DNA of 64,000 nucleotides from Methylobacterium haplocladii (GTDB taxonomy: Bacteria > Pseudomonadota > Alphaproteobacteria > Rhizobiales > Beijerinckiaceae), in the NCBI RefSeq assembly GCF_007992175.1, contig NZ_BJZT01000007.1:1-64000 (forward strand), read 5' to 3'. Shown piece after piece: positions 39,560 through 48,414 of this stretch. Positions within the stretch are counted from its first letter, which is position 1; every line of letters begins with the position of its first letter. Below the pieces are notes generated by a model. It was not told the origin of the DNA and searched no databases. It worked only from the letters and a program-made list of their open reading frames with translations. Made by a program: the position numbers and the translations under genes.

Positions 39560-40936
39560 CTACACCACGCCGGCGAGATGGAGGGCGATGCCGATGGCCG
39601 AGCAGGCGAGGAGGGTCGGTATCATCCCGGCCTTGAAGCGCAGCACGGCGACCACCGCCGCGATCGTCAGCAGGAGCGCCGGCCCGTTCACGCTCCCCGG
39701 CACCGGCACCTCGATCGCCAGCCCGAGACCCGGCCGCAGGATCGCGACGCGGGCGAACAGGGTGTGGAGCGCGAACCAGACCGCGAGGTTGAGGATCACA
39801 CCGACGACGGCCGCCGTGATGGCCGCGAGGGCGCCCGACAGAGCCCGGTTGCCCCGCAGCGCCTCGACATACGGCGCGCCGGCAAAGATCCAGAGGAAGC
39901 AGGGGACGAAGGTGACCCAGGTGGTCAGCAGGCCGCCGAGGATTGCGGCGAGGTAGGGATTGAGCCCGCCGGGCGCGCGATAGGCGCCGAGGAAGCCGAC
40001 GAACTGCGTGACCATGATCAGCGGCCCCGGCGTGGTCTCGGCCATGCCGAGCCCGTCGAGCATCTCGCCGGGCTTCAGCCAGCCATAGGTCTCGACGCCG
40101 GCCTGCGCCACGTAGGCGAGGACGGCATAGGCACCCCCGAAGGTGACGAGCGCCATCTTGGAGAAGAACACGGCGATGTCGGCGAAGGCGTTGCCGGTGC
40201 CGAGCCCCGCGACGAGGACGATCACCGGAGCCAGCCACAAGGCCGCGAGCACCGCCCCGACGCGCAGAGACCAGGCCGCATCGGGCCGGGCATGGGCCGG
40301 CACGCTCTCGCCGAGCAGGCTCTCGGCGTCGGAGAGACCGGCGGCTCCAGTCCCGCCGTGGCCGCCGGCCTGGAAGGCGGCGGATCCCAGGCGGGTGCCG
40401 AGATAGCCCGCGATCCCGGCGGCCAGGACGATCAGCGGAAAGGGGACGGACAGGACGAAGATCGCGAAGAAGGCGAGCGCCGCGATGGCGCGCAGGGTGC
40501 CGTTGCGCAGCGCCCGCGACCCGACCCGGACGACCGCCTGCAGGACGACGGCCAGAACCGCGCATTTCAAACCGAAGAAAAACCCGGCGACGAGGCCGGT
40601 CTGGCCGAAGGCCACGTAGACGAGGCTGAGCGCCATGATCGCCACGGCGCCCGGCAGCACGAACAGGATGCCGGCGATCAGCCCGCCGGCAGTCCGGTGC
40701 ATCAGCCAGCCGATATAGATCGCGAGTTGCTGTGCCTCCGGGCCGGGCAGGAGGGTGCAGTAGGAGAGGGCGTGCAGGAACCGCTGCTCACCGATCCAGC
40801 GGCGCTCGTCGACCAGGATGCGATGCATCACCGCGATCTGCCCGGCCGGTCCGCCGAAGCTCAGGAGCGCGATCCGCGCCCAGACCCGCGTGGCTTCGGC
40901 AAGGGTGACGCCGTGGCGGTCGTTCGCGTCGGCCAT
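39560..40936 (-). CDS. chrA: chromate transporter ChrA, bidomain
   Basis: A 458-residue long-chain CHR protein with two homologous halves. The first half has LLSFGGPAGQIAVMHRILVD and SYCTLLPGPEAQQLAIYIG, the second MALVTFGGAYAVLAYVAQAG and GMAETTPGPLIMVTQFVGFL, both with the FGGP/FGGA and PGP motifs of the CHR superfamily. Members export chromate using the proton gradient. The two hydrophobic domains each hold six or seven helices. The ATG at 40936 (MADANDRHG) is chosen because the hydrophobic part follows directly. Confidence 0.93.
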   Translation of the reverse strand: MADANDRHGVTLAEATRVWARIALLSFGGPAGQIAVMHRILVDERRWIGEQRFLHALSYCTLLPGPEAQQLAIYIGWLMHRTAGGLIAGILFVLPGAVAIMALSLVYVAFGQTGLVAGFFFGLKCAVLAVVLQAVVRVGSRALRNGTLRAIAALAFFAIFVLSVPFPLIVLAAGIAGYLGTRLGSAAFQAGGHGGTGAAGLSDAESLLGESVPAHARPDAAWSLRVGAVLAALWLAPVIVLVAGLGTGNAFADIAVFFSKMALVTFGGAYAVLAYVAQAGVETYGWLKPGEMLDGLGMAETTPGPLIMVTQFVGFLGAYRAPGGLNPYLAAILGGLLTTWVTFVPCFLWIFAGAPYVEALRGNRALSGALAAITAAVVGVILNLAVWFALHTLFARVAILRPGLGLAIEVPVPGSVNGPALLLTIAAVVAVLRFKAGMIPTLLACSAIGIALHLAGVV

Positions 40937-41011
40937 GGCGTGAGAGAGCCTCAGGTTCGGATCGACGCCACGCGGCTTGCAGGTCCGCGCATTGCAGGAT
41001 GCTCCGCGGAT

Positions 41012-41125
41012 CGTCATTCCGGGGCGCCGCAGGCGAGCCCGGAACCCACGACCGGTTTCGACGCCGTGGCGCAGCGCTGCATCGCGGGTGGATTCCGGGT
41101 TCTGCTGCGCAGCCCCGGAATAACG
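41012..41125. repeat. palindromic intergenic repeat, family B
   Basis: A 114-base element, CGTCATTCCGGGGCGCCGC at the left and GCAGCCCCGGAATAACG at the right, with inner CGGAACCC / GGGTTCTG pairing. Lies between glyQ and chrA (tandem on the minus strand). Same length as the copy at 14837. Confidence 0.85.
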
Positions 41126-41171
41126 GAATCGCAGTGATTGTCGCCATTATGAGCCGGCTACTGACCTCGAC

Positions 41172-42104
41172 TCAGGCGGCTATGACTCCGCCGGCTTCCG
41201 TCCGCAGCCAAGCCGCGCCGCAGGCCTTGGCCAGTTCGCGCACTCTCAAGATGTAGCTCTGGCGCTCGGTCACCGATATCACGCCGCGGGCGTCGAGCAG
41301 GTTGAAGACGTGGCTCGCCTTGATGCACTGGTCGTAGGCCGGCTGGGCCATCCTGTGCCGCTGGCCTTCGCCTGGATCGCCCGCGTCGAGATAGCTCCGG
41401 CAGGCCTTTTCGGCATCGGTGAACTGGCGGAACAGCATCGCCGTATCGGCGGCCTCGAAGTTGTGGCGCGAGTATTCCTGCTCGGCCTGGAGGAACACGT
41501 CGCCGTAGGTGACTTTTTCCGCGCCCTGCCCGCCGTTGAAGTTCAGGTCGTAGACGTTCTCGACACCCTGCACGTACATGGCAAGGCGCTCCAGACCGTA
41601 GGTGAGCTCGCCCGCCACCGGCGCGCATTCGAAGCCGGCGACCTGCTGGAAGTAGGTGAACTGGCTCACCTCCATGCCGTCGCACCAGCACTCCCAGCCG
41701 AGTCCCCAGGCGCCGAGCGTCGGGCTCTCCCAGTCGTCCTCGACGAAGCGGATGTCGTGGAGCCCGAGATCCACGCCGATCGCCGCGAGGGATTCGAGGT
41801 AGAGCTCCTGCAGGTTCGGCGGGTTCGGCTTCAGGATCACCTGGAACTGGTAGTAGTGCTGCAGCCGGTTCGGGTTCTCGCCGTAGCGCCCGTCCTTCGG
41901 CCGCCGCGAGGGCTGCACGTAGGCCGCCTTCCAGGGCCGGGGGCCGAGGGCGCGCAGCGTCGTCGCCGGATGGAAGGTGCCGGCCCCGACCTCCATGTCG
42001 TAGGGCTGCAGGATCACGCAGCCCTTCGCCGCCCAGAAGCGCTGGAGCGTGAGGATCAGCCCCTGGAACGAGGTCTTTGGCGCGAGATCGGCATCGCTCG
42101 ACAT
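41172..42104 (-). CDS. glyQ: glycyl-tRNA synthetase alpha subunit
   Basis: A 310-residue class II synthetase alpha chain. The characteristic [28 protein letters not shown] opening is split over residues 16-43, with [41 protein letters not shown] and [20 protein letters not shown] following. It needs the beta chain GlyS to charge tRNA-Gly; glyS is not adjacent in this window, where a repeat and chrA follow instead. ATG 42104 ([10 protein letters not shown]) is the chosen start. Confidence 0.96.
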   Translation of the reverse strand: MSSDADLAPKTSFQGLILTLQRFWAAKGCVILQPYDMEVGAGTFHPATTLRALGPRPWKAAYVQPSRRPKDGRYGENPNRLQHYYQFQVILKPNPPNLQELYLESLAAIGVDLGLHDIRFVEDDWESPTLGAWGLGWECWCDGMEVSQFTYFQQVAGFECAPVAGELTYGLERLAMYVQGVENVYDLNFNGGQGAEKVTYGDVFLQAEQEYSRHNFEAADTAMLFRQFTDAEKACRSYLDAGDPGEGQRHRMAQPAYDQCIKASHVFNLLDARGVISVTERQSYILRVRELAKACGAAWLRTEAGGVIAA

Positions 42105-42229
42105 GGTCGGTCCGGGCTTCGAGGAGTGCGGACCGTTTAGGGGTGGGGGAGGGGGTGTCAAGCGAGCCCGCGCGTAACCGCGCGATGCGGCCTGGCGAAG
42201 TCGGGTTCGTGTCCCTCAGGATCCGAACC

Positions 42230-42901
42230 ATGCGCCCTCTCCTCCTCGCCGCCGCCCTGCTCGCGGCGCCCGTCGCGCGGGCGGCGGAACGGCCCGTCGT
42301 CGTCGAGCTGTTCACCTCGCAGGGCTGCTCGTCCTGCCCGCCGGCCGATGCCTATCTCACCGATCTGACGAGCCGGCGCGACGTGCTGCCGTTGGCCTTC
42401 CACGTGACCTACTGGAACGGCCTCGGCTGGCGCGACCCGTACGCGCTGGCAGCGGCGACCGCGCGGCAGGAAGGCTATGCCGGCCGACTCGGCGAGACGG
42501 CGTTCACGCCGCAGATGGTGATCGACGGGCGCAGCAGCGTCATCGGGTCCCGCCGGGGCGAGGCCGGAGCGGCCATTGCCCAAGCGAAGGAGCAGGCATC
42601 GGACGGCGTGCCGGTGAGCGTCAGCCGGAGCGGAGCCGGACTGGCGATCGCGGTGGGGCAGGGCGCCGGCGCAGGCCGTGTGCTGCTCGTCGGCTTCGAC
42701 AGGCGGCGCACCACCCCGGTCGGGCGTGGCGAGAACAGCGGCCGCACGCTGACGGAATCGAACATCGTCCGCTCGATCCGCGAGGTCGGCGCCTGGCGCG
42801 GGTCGTCGCTTAGCGTCAACGAGGCGGTGCCGGCGGGCGAGGACGCCGCGGTGATCGTCCAGGCTGCGGATGGCCGGATCCTGGGCGCGGCGCGCCTGTA
42901 A
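42230..42901 (+). CDS. DUF1223 thioredoxin-fold periplasmic protein
   Basis: A 223-residue DUF1223 protein with a signal peptide (about 1-19, ending APVARAA). Immediately after it is VVVELFTSQGCSSCPPADAYL, a thioredoxin-like CxxC motif (Cys-Ser-Ser-Cys), then AFHVTYWNGLGWRDPY and TPQMVIDGRSSVIGS. The family is thought to be a secreted redox protein; role unproven. The stop codon at 42899-42901 lies within the SigF-like promoter candidate for the next gene. ATG 42178-type upstream starts are possible, but 42230 directly precedes the signal peptide. Confidence 0.9.
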   Translation: MRPLLLAAALLAAPVARAAERPVVVELFTSQGCSSCPPADAYLTDLTSRRDVLPLAFHVTYWNGLGWRDPYALAAATARQEGYAGRLGETAFTPQMVIDGRSSVIGSRRGEAGAAIAQAKEQASDGVPVSVSRSGAGLAIAVGQGAGAGRVLLVGFDRRRTTPVGRGENSGRTLTESNIVRSIREVGAWRGSSLSVNEAVPAGEDAAVIVQAADGRILGAARL

Positions 42902-42922
42902 CCGGCGGCAGGCCGGCGCGAA
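42898..42922 (+). promoter_or_regulatory. SigF-like ECF promoter upstream of the MXKDX gene
   Basis: GTAACC (42898-42903) and CGAA (42919-42922), spaced by 15 bases, match the reported Caulobacter SigF promoter (GTAACC, about 16 bases, CGAA). The -35 box overlaps the stop codon of the DUF1223 gene. The ECF sigma and NrsF-like genes just downstream are the expected pair to control it. Confidence 0.55.
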
Positions 42923-42976
42923 TGAGTCGTCGAGGCGCCCGGAGCGGGTCCCTCCCAAACCCTGGAGATCTTCCCG

Positions 42977-43213
42977 ATGCGCCACCCCGTGATGACCGTC
43001 CTGTCGGCGGCCCTGCTGTCGCTGTCCGTCGCAACCCTCCCTGCCCTCGCCGTCGAGCCGATGAAGGAACAGGCGCCCAAGGCCGACGCGATGAAGGGCG
43101 ATGCGATGAAGAAGGACACCATGATGAGGGGCGACGCCATGAAGAAGGATTCGATGCACAAGGACGGCATGATGAAATCCGACGGCAAGACGGATTCGAT
43201 GCAGAAGCACTGA
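42977..43213 (+). CDS. pentapeptide MXKDX repeat protein
   Basis: A 78-residue protein with a signal peptide (about 1-25, ATLPALAVE) and a mature part made of imperfect MKxDxM-type repeats (DAMKGDAMKKDTMMRGDAMK and following). This is the MXKDX repeat family: short, methionine- and lysine-rich exported proteins frequently encoded next to ECF sigma and DUF1109-type anti-sigma genes. Methionine clusters suggest binding of copper or scavenging of oxidants; this is inference. It is the first gene of the predicted sigma-dependent unit. Confidence 0.92.
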   Translation: MRHPVMTVLSAALLSLSVATLPALAVEPMKEQAPKADAMKGDAMKKDTMMRGDAMKKDSMHKDGMMKSDGKTDSMQKH

Positions 43214-43361
43214 CGCGCCCCTCCCGTCCTGGCCGGGTGCCGTACCCGGCCGATCGGATCATGCGATGCACCTCTCCCCGACCGGAGCCGCGCTCCACGT
43301 CCACTCCGCTGGCACGGCACCGGCATCTCTGCTTCCCGTGGGCGGGCTCCGAGCGCTAACA

Positions 43362-43964
43362 ATGCGCATGGAAAGGCGCGCCGGATCAGCCAACGGGCTC
43401 GAAGAGACGCTGTCGGCGGCGATGGCGGCGGCGCAGGCCGGCGACGCCGATGCCTATCGCGATCTGCTGCGCGCCTGCATGCCGGTGATCGCGGCGGCGG
43501 CGCGGGCGAAGGGCATCCGGGGCGAGGCGGTCGAGGACGTGGTGCAGGACACGCTGATGACGGTGCACCGGGCTCGGGCGAGCTACGATCCGGCCCGGCC
43601 GTTCCTGCCCTGGTTGCGGGCCATCGCGCAGCGGCGGGCCGTCGACCTGCTGCGCCATCAGGGCCGGCGCCCGAAGGAGGCGCACGATCCGATCGCCTAC
43701 GAGGGCCGCGCCGACGACAGCCAGCCCGCAGCGGGCCAGGGCGTCGAGGAGCGCGAGCGCAACTCCCGGCTGGCACGGGCGGTCGCGGCCCTGCCCGAGG
43801 GGCAGCGGCAGGCCGTCGAGCACCTGAGCCTGCGCGAGCGTTCCCTGACCGAGGCGTCCGCGCTGACGGGGCGCAGCACCGGCGCGCTCAAGGTCAACCT
43901 CCACCGCGCCTTGAAGGCGCTGCGATCGGCGCTCGCCCAGGATAGGAGGGATGGGGATGTCTGA
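43362..43964 (+). CDS. ECF sigma factor (SigF/NrsF-associated type)
   Basis: About 200 residues. Region 2 reads RGEAVEDVVQDTLMTVHRAR (residues 55-74) with FLPWLRAIAQRRAVDLLR, and region 4 LPEGQRQAVEHLSLRERSLT with GALKVNLHRALKALRSAL. It is transcribed with the following NrsF-like gene, which begins 14 bases before its stop, so the two are translationally coupled. Such sigma factors respond to heavy metals or oxidative stress in relatives. Start ATG 43362 is uncertain; ATG 43368 is two codons downstream. Confidence 0.9.
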   Translation: MRMERRAGSANGLEETLSAAMAAAQAGDADAYRDLLRACMPVIAAAARAKGIRGEAVEDVVQDTLMTVHRARASYDPARPFLPWLRAIAQRRAVDLLRHQGRRPKEAHDPIAYEGRADDSQPAAGQGVEERERNSRLARAVAALPEGQRQAVEHLSLRERSLTEASALTGRSTGALKVNLHRALKALRSALAQDRRDGDV

Positions 43965-44652
43965 TTCTCTCCGCCTCGACAGCCTCGTCGACGACCTCGC
44001 CGGGGACCTCAAGCCTGTACGCCGGCTCGCGCCGCCTACCTTTCGGGCGCTGGGCTGGTTCGCCGCCGTGCTGGCTCTGGCCGTTGTGCTGTCTCCCCTC
44101 GCCGACCTTCACGCTATGCGCGAGCGGCTCGGCGTTCCCGATCTCTGCGTCGCGGCGATCGGCGCGGTGCTGACCGCGCTCTGCGCGGCGCTCGCCGCCT
44201 TCCAGACCAGCGTGCCGGGCCGCTCGCGGCTCTGGGCGCTGTTGCCGCTACCCCCGCTGGCACTCTGGATCGGCGCGAGCAGCCTCGGCTGCCTGCGGGC
44301 CTGGATCGCGCCGGATTCGAACATCGCCGACACGGCTGAAATGCGCGGCTGCCTGTATTTCCTGCTCGGCGTCTCGCTGCCGCTCTCGGTGCTGCTGGTG
44401 CTGATGCTGCGCCGGGCTTGCCCGACGCGACCGAACCTGACGGCGGCGCTCGCCGGCCTTGCTACGGCCGGCGCGGCCGCGGCCCTGCTGGTGCCGTTCC
44501 ATCCGCACGATGCGACGGCGAGCGACCTCGCCATGCATGCGCTGGCGGTTGCCGTGATCATCGGGCTGAACGGGCTGGCGGGGGGACGGCTGCTCGATCG
44601 GGGGACATCAAGGACGACGGGCGGTCCCGCGCCATCGGCACCTCGCCGCTGA
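43951..44652 (+). CDS. NrsF-type anti-sigma factor (DUF1109)
   Basis: A 233-residue membrane protein with six hydrophobic segments (about 32-50, 66-84, 92-112, 132-152, 163-180, 192-210) after a cytoplasmic N-terminus (LDSLVDDLAGDLKPVRRLAP), the DUF1109 layout. NrsF holds its ECF sigma factor at the membrane and releases it on metal or oxidative stress; conserved cysteines sense the signal. Five cysteines (66, 78, 114, 134, 157) are present. It overlaps the sigma gene by 14 bases. Confidence 0.88.
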   Translation: MGMSDSLRLDSLVDDLAGDLKPVRRLAPPTFRALGWFAAVLALAVVLSPLADLHAMRERLGVPDLCVAAIGAVLTALCAALAAFQTSVPGRSRLWALLPLPPLALWIGASSLGCLRAWIAPDSNIADTAEMRGCLYFLLGVSLPLSVLLVLMLRRACPTRPNLTAALAGLATAGAAAALLVPFHPHDATASDLAMHALAVAVIIGLNGLAGGRLLDRGTSRTTGGPAPSAPRR

Positions 44653-44655
44653 CCC

Positions 44656-44685
44656 CGTCATTGCTTCGCTTCGCTCGCAATGACG
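44656..44685. repeat. truncated palindromic repeat, family A
   Basis: A 30-base piece (CGTCATTGCTTCGC ... CTCGCAATGACG) that keeps both outer ends of the 92-base family-A element but lacks the centre. It ends four bases after the NrsF-like gene and separates it from the convergent lipoprotein gene. Confidence 0.75.
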
Positions 44686-44715
44686 GAAGGAGGTCGCCGT
44701 GCATCCGAAAGCCGA

Positions 44716-45201
44716 TCAGCGGCCACCGGTCTCCGGCAAATTCGTCAGGATCGAGAATGGGACGTTGCCGCCGCCTTGCGGAGCGAAGCGCGGGTTCAGC
44801 GCCACTACGGCGAGGACCGAGCGGTTGTCCGGGCTGGTATAGGCGAAGGACCAGGCGACGGGGTTCTCGGTGAGGACGAACTCCTTCCAGCCCTGCCCGG
44901 CGATCATCGCCTTGTCGTAGTAATCCTTGATCGGTGCGGGGTCGGCATCGCTGTCGATGCTGCGCGGCAGGACGCGGAGGTTCTTGCCGAAGCGCGAGGC
45001 GAGCTGTTCGACGATCGCCGCCTGCGCGTCCCGGTCGGCCGTGCGGACGACCTCGCTGAAGGCCCCGGTCCTCGCCGGCTCGACGCCCGGCGGGTCGGGC
45101 GGGAGACCCGTCGCGCTGCCACATGCCGCGACCGTGCCGACGATCACGGCTACCGTGAGCAGCCCGAGGGCGCGCCGGCGGGTCGTCGTCTCAACGGCCA
45201 T
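44716..45201 (-). CDS. probable lipoprotein, unknown function
   Basis: A 161-residue protein with a lipoprotein signal: RRRALGLLTVAVIVGTVAACGSA, where the lipobox is VAAC with Cys27. The mature part (PARTGAFSEVVRTADRDAQ, then ENPVAWSFAYTSPDNRSVLAV) has no recognised domain. Its start overlaps the stop of the GNAT gene (TGATG), so it is the third gene of the decarboxylase-GNAT operon. Role unknown; membrane or outer-membrane attached. Confidence 0.75.
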   Translation of the reverse strand: MAVETTTRRRALGLLTVAVIVGTVAACGSATGLPPDPPGVEPARTGAFSEVVRTADRDAQAAIVEQLASRFGKNLRVLPRSIDSDADPAPIKDYYDKAMIAGQGWKEFVLTENPVAWSFAYTSPDNRSVLAVVALNPRFAPQGGGNVPFSILTNLPETGGR

Positions 45202-45827
45202 CAAGCCTCCGGAAACGGATCGCCCGTCACCACCAGCACCGGCTCCGGTGGCCGGCCCCAGGCCGCGGGCTGGTCCTGCGATCCGGTGCCCAGCGGGCAC
45301 TGAACCATGACGCTGTCGCTCCAGCGCCCGTACTTGTAGCCGATGGCGGGCAGGTATCCGACTCGGGTGAAGCCGCAGGCCTCGTGCAGGCGGAGCGAGG
45401 CCTCGTTGCGGGCGTCGATATAGCCGATCATCTGCCGGTAACCGCCGGCCGAGCAGGCCTCGATCAGGGCCGGCAGCAGGCGCCGGCCGATGCCGGAATG
45501 CAGGTGGTCGGGGTGGACGTAGATCGAGTGCTTGAGGGTGTAGCGATAGGCCGGGCGCTTGCGGAACGGCACGGCGTAGGCATAGCCCGCCACCAGCCCC
45601 ATGCACTCGGCGACGAGGTGGGGCAGACGCTTCTTGCGCATGGTCTTGCGCCTGCGCTTGAGATCGTCGGGGAGCAGGCGCTCCTCTTCGAAGTCGCCGA
45701 CATCGCCGACGCCGCGGCGGATGTGGTGCTCGTAGATCGCCACCATCGGCGCGACGTCGCCGTCCGAGGACGGCCGGATGACGATGTCGGGCCAGTGCGC
45801 GGCCGGAACCGCCGGCTGCGCCGTCAT
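45201..45827 (-). CDS. GNAT family N-acetyltransferase (phosphinothricin-type)
   Basis: A 208-residue GNAT protein. The acetyl-CoA loop is YVHPDHLHSGIGRRLLPALI near 103-122 (motif A, Q/RxxGxG/A), with VAECMGLVAGYAYAVPFRKR before and YIDARNEASLRLHEACGFTRVGY after, as in phosphinothricin/methionine-sulfoximine acetyltransferases. The gene overlaps the decarboxylase gene by four bases, so acetylation of an amine made by the decarboxylase, such as a polyamine, is a reasonable guess, but not shown by the sequence. Confidence 0.85.
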   Translation of the reverse strand: MTAQPAVPAAHWPDIVIRPSSDGDVAPMVAIYEHHIRRGVGDVGDFEEERLLPDDLKRRRKTMRKKRLPHLVAECMGLVAGYAYAVPFRKRPAYRYTLKHSIYVHPDHLHSGIGRRLLPALIEACSAGGYRQMIGYIDARNEASLRLHEACGFTRVGYLPAIGYKYGRWSDSVMVQCPLGTGSQDQPAAWGRPPEPVLVVTGDPFPEA

Positions 45828-48169
45828 TGGCCCTCGCGCAGGACGTAGGTGAAGAAGCGGATGCGCCCGTCCGGCTCGACCTGGCGGTAGACGCCCTGGA
45901 TCTCGGCCTCGAAGCCCGGGAACAGGTTGGCGGAGCGCTCGAACATCTTGAAGTAGTCGAGCATGGGCTTGGCCCGCTCGTCCAGGCGCTCGCCGGGCAG
46001 CACCGTGCCGATGCCCGGCGGATAGACCAGCATCAGCGTGGTGGCGACGCGGCCCTCGGCTTCCGCGATCGGCACGAAGTCGACGTGGTTGCGGGTCAGC
46101 ATCTGGGCGGCGGCCTTCGGGGCCATCACCATCTCCGGCAGGTGGTTGGGCTCGAACTGCTTGCGCTGCAGCTTCGAGGTGCCGGCCTCCCGGTGGAAGT
46201 TGTGGAAGTCGGAGCAGAGATCACGCAGGCGCACCCCCTGATAGCGGTTGGGCCGGCGCCGGACGAATTCCGGCATGGCCTCTTCGAGCGGCACGTTGTC
46301 GTCGTGCAGGCGCTTGAAGGCGACGAGGCCCGAGATCAGCGTGCCGGCCTTCGACGACTCGACGCCGGGGGTGAGCAGGAAGAGCAGGGAGTTCAGGTCG
46401 TTCTTCTCGGCGACGATGCGGTTCTCACGCAGATATTGCGCCACGATCGGGGCCGGCACGCCGTGCTCGGCATAATCGCCGGTCTTCCGGTCGAAGCCGG
46501 GCGTGAGGACCGTCAGCTTGTTCGGGTCGGTCATGGCGTAGCCCGGCGCCACCTGCGTGAAGCCGTGCCAGCGGGCGCCGGGCTTCAGTTCCCAGTGCTT
46601 CGGGTCCGAGGCGAGCACGTCCGTCGGCAGGCTCTCCCAGGGCACCTCGTCGCCATCGGCATTCGTCGCGAGATCCGGCACGAAGGGGTCGAAGAACCAG
46701 CGGCGCTTCGGGTCGCCCTCCTTCTCCTCGAACTCGCGGCGGATGGCGCGAACCTTCTTGCGCCACTCGATGCCGAGCCGGATCGTGTCGTCCCACAGGA
46801 TCATGCCGGAGCGGCCCTTCATCATCTGCGCGCCGACGTCGAGCGAGGCGAAGATCGGGTAGAAGGGTGAGGTCGAGGCGTGGACGAGGAAGCTCTCGTT
46901 GAGCCGGCGGTGCTCGACGCGCCGCGTCTGACCGCGGATGTGGCTGTCCTTGGTGTGGATCTGCGAGGCTTGTGAGAAGCTCGCGAGCTGCTTGTGGGTC
47001 GACTGCGTGGCGATGACGCCCGGCGAGGTCTCGTCGAGCCCGGTCAGGCCCATGGCGAAGTGGCCGGCGAAGAGCGGGTGGAACTTCATGAAGCCCGCCC
47101 AGGCCTCGTCGAACAGGATGTAGTCGCAGAGGTGGCCGATCTTCTCGACGATCATCCGCGCGTCGTAGATCGTGCCGTCATAGGTGCATTGCTCGATCAC
47201 CGCGACGCGGAACGGCCGCTCGCGCCGCCAGGCTTCCTTGTCCGTCACCAGCGGGTTGTGCTTGATCTTCTTGCGGATCGCCTTCTCGTCGAGGGCGTCG
47301 TGATAGATCGGCCCGATCAGGCCATAGGCGTTCCGGTCGGTCTCCAGAAAGATCGGGATGCCGCCGGCGAGCATCAGGGCACCGTGATGGGCGGCCTTGT
47401 GATTGTTGCGGTCGAACAGGACGAGATCGCCCTCGGCCACGAGCGAGCCGAGCACGACCTTGTTCGAGGCCGAGGTGCCGTTGAGCACGAAGTAGGTTTT
47501 CTCCGCCCCGAAGATCGCGGCGGCCTCCTTCTGGGCCTTCAGGGCCGGACCCTCGTGGGTCAGCAGATCGCCGAGATCGAGGACCGAGTTGTCGAGATCG
47601 TCGCGAAAGATCGCCTCGCCGAGATGCTCGACGAAGATTCGGCCGATCGGCGAGCGGTTGTAGAAGATGCCGCCGTTATGGCCCGGGCAGGTCCAGAGCT
47701 GGTTGCCCATCTCGGCGTAGTCCACGAGCGCGCCGAAGAACGGCGTCTTGAGGGTCTCGGCATATTGCGTCACCCGGCTGACGAGGCCGCGGGCGATGAA
47801 TTCCGGGGTCTCTTCCGCGAGGAAGATGTAGCCGTCGATGAAGTCGAGCAGCTCGACCGGAATGTCTTCCAGCCGCTTGCGGCGCACCATGATGACGATC
47901 GGCATCTCCAGGCCGCGTTTGCGCATCATGTCGATGAGCGCCGCCGCCTTGCCGTCGAGGCCGCGCTTGCCCCAGTCCACGACCATGCAGCCGATGGCCG
48001 CGTCGGTCTGCACCGCGATCGAGGCGTCCTCGACGCGGCGCGCCCGGATCACCTCGAAGCCCCGGCCCTCGACCGCCGCCACGATCTGGTTGACGCGCAC
48101 GCCTTCGAGATCGTCCGGGTCGAAGGTCGGCGTGCACATCAGCACGGTAAAGCGGCGATGGAAGTCCAT
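45824..48169 (-). CDS. Orn/Lys/Arg decarboxylase, PLP-dependent
   Basis: A 781-residue fold-type-I decarboxylase with the N-terminal wing/response-regulator-like domain (1-130), a PLP domain (about 150-570) and a C-terminal domain. The PLP lysine is in ATQSTHKQLASFSQ near residue 390, with ILFDEAWAGFMKFHP before it, and TCPGHNGGIFYNRSP near 170. It makes putrescine, cadaverine or agmatine from ornithine, lysine or arginine; alphaproteobacterial relatives are usually ornithine- or lysine-preferring, which cannot be settled here. Head of a three-gene operon with GNAT and lipoprotein genes. Confidence 0.93.
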   Translation of the reverse strand: MDFHRRFTVLMCTPTFDPDDLEGVRVNQIVAAVEGRGFEVIRARRVEDASIAVQTDAAIGCMVVDWGKRGLDGKAAALIDMMRKRGLEMPIVIMVRRKRLEDIPVELLDFIDGYIFLAEETPEFIARGLVSRVTQYAETLKTPFFGALVDYAEMGNQLWTCPGHNGGIFYNRSPIGRIFVEHLGEAIFRDDLDNSVLDLGDLLTHEGPALKAQKEAAAIFGAEKTYFVLNGTSASNKVVLGSLVAEGDLVLFDRNNHKAAHHGALMLAGGIPIFLETDRNAYGLIGPIYHDALDEKAIRKKIKHNPLVTDKEAWRRERPFRVAVIEQCTYDGTIYDARMIVEKIGHLCDYILFDEAWAGFMKFHPLFAGHFAMGLTGLDETSPGVIATQSTHKQLASFSQASQIHTKDSHIRGQTRRVEHRRLNESFLVHASTSPFYPIFASLDVGAQMMKGRSGMILWDDTIRLGIEWRKKVRAIRREFEEKEGDPKRRWFFDPFVPDLATNADGDEVPWESLPTDVLASDPKHWELKPGARWHGFTQVAPGYAMTDPNKLTVLTPGFDRKTGDYAEHGVPAPIVAQYLRENRIVAEKNDLNSLLFLLTPGVESSKAGTLISGLVAFKRLHDDNVPLEEAMPEFVRRRPNRYQGVRLRDLCSDFHNFHREAGTSKLQRKQFEPNHLPEMVMAPKAAAQMLTRNHVDFVPIAEAEGRVATTLMLVYPPGIGTVLPGERLDERAKPMLDYFKMFERSANLFPGFEAEIQGVYRQVEPDGRIRFFTYVLREGQ

Positions 48170-48280
48170 GGGGCAACGGCTCCGCTGGGGTTGGCCGCGC
48201 CCTGTTGCCGGATGCTCGGTGACGATTCAATGACGAAGGTGGGGGAGGGGCAGGAAACGGTGTTTTGGGTGCCCGACACC

Positions 48281-48398
48281 CGTCATTCCGGGGCCGCGCA
48301 GCGGAACCCGGAACCTACGACTGGCCTCGACGGCACGTACCAGCCGCGCATCACCGGTGGGTTCCGGGTTCTCGCCTTCGGCGAGCCCCGGAATGACG
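48281..48398. repeat. palindromic intergenic repeat, family B
   Basis: A 118-base element with ends CGTCATTCCGGGGCCGCGC and GGCGAGCCCCGGAATGACG, the third copy of family B in the window. It lies between parB and the decarboxylase gene (both minus strand). Confidence 0.88.
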
Positions 48399-48414
48399 GT
48401 GGTGTGGTCTGGTG

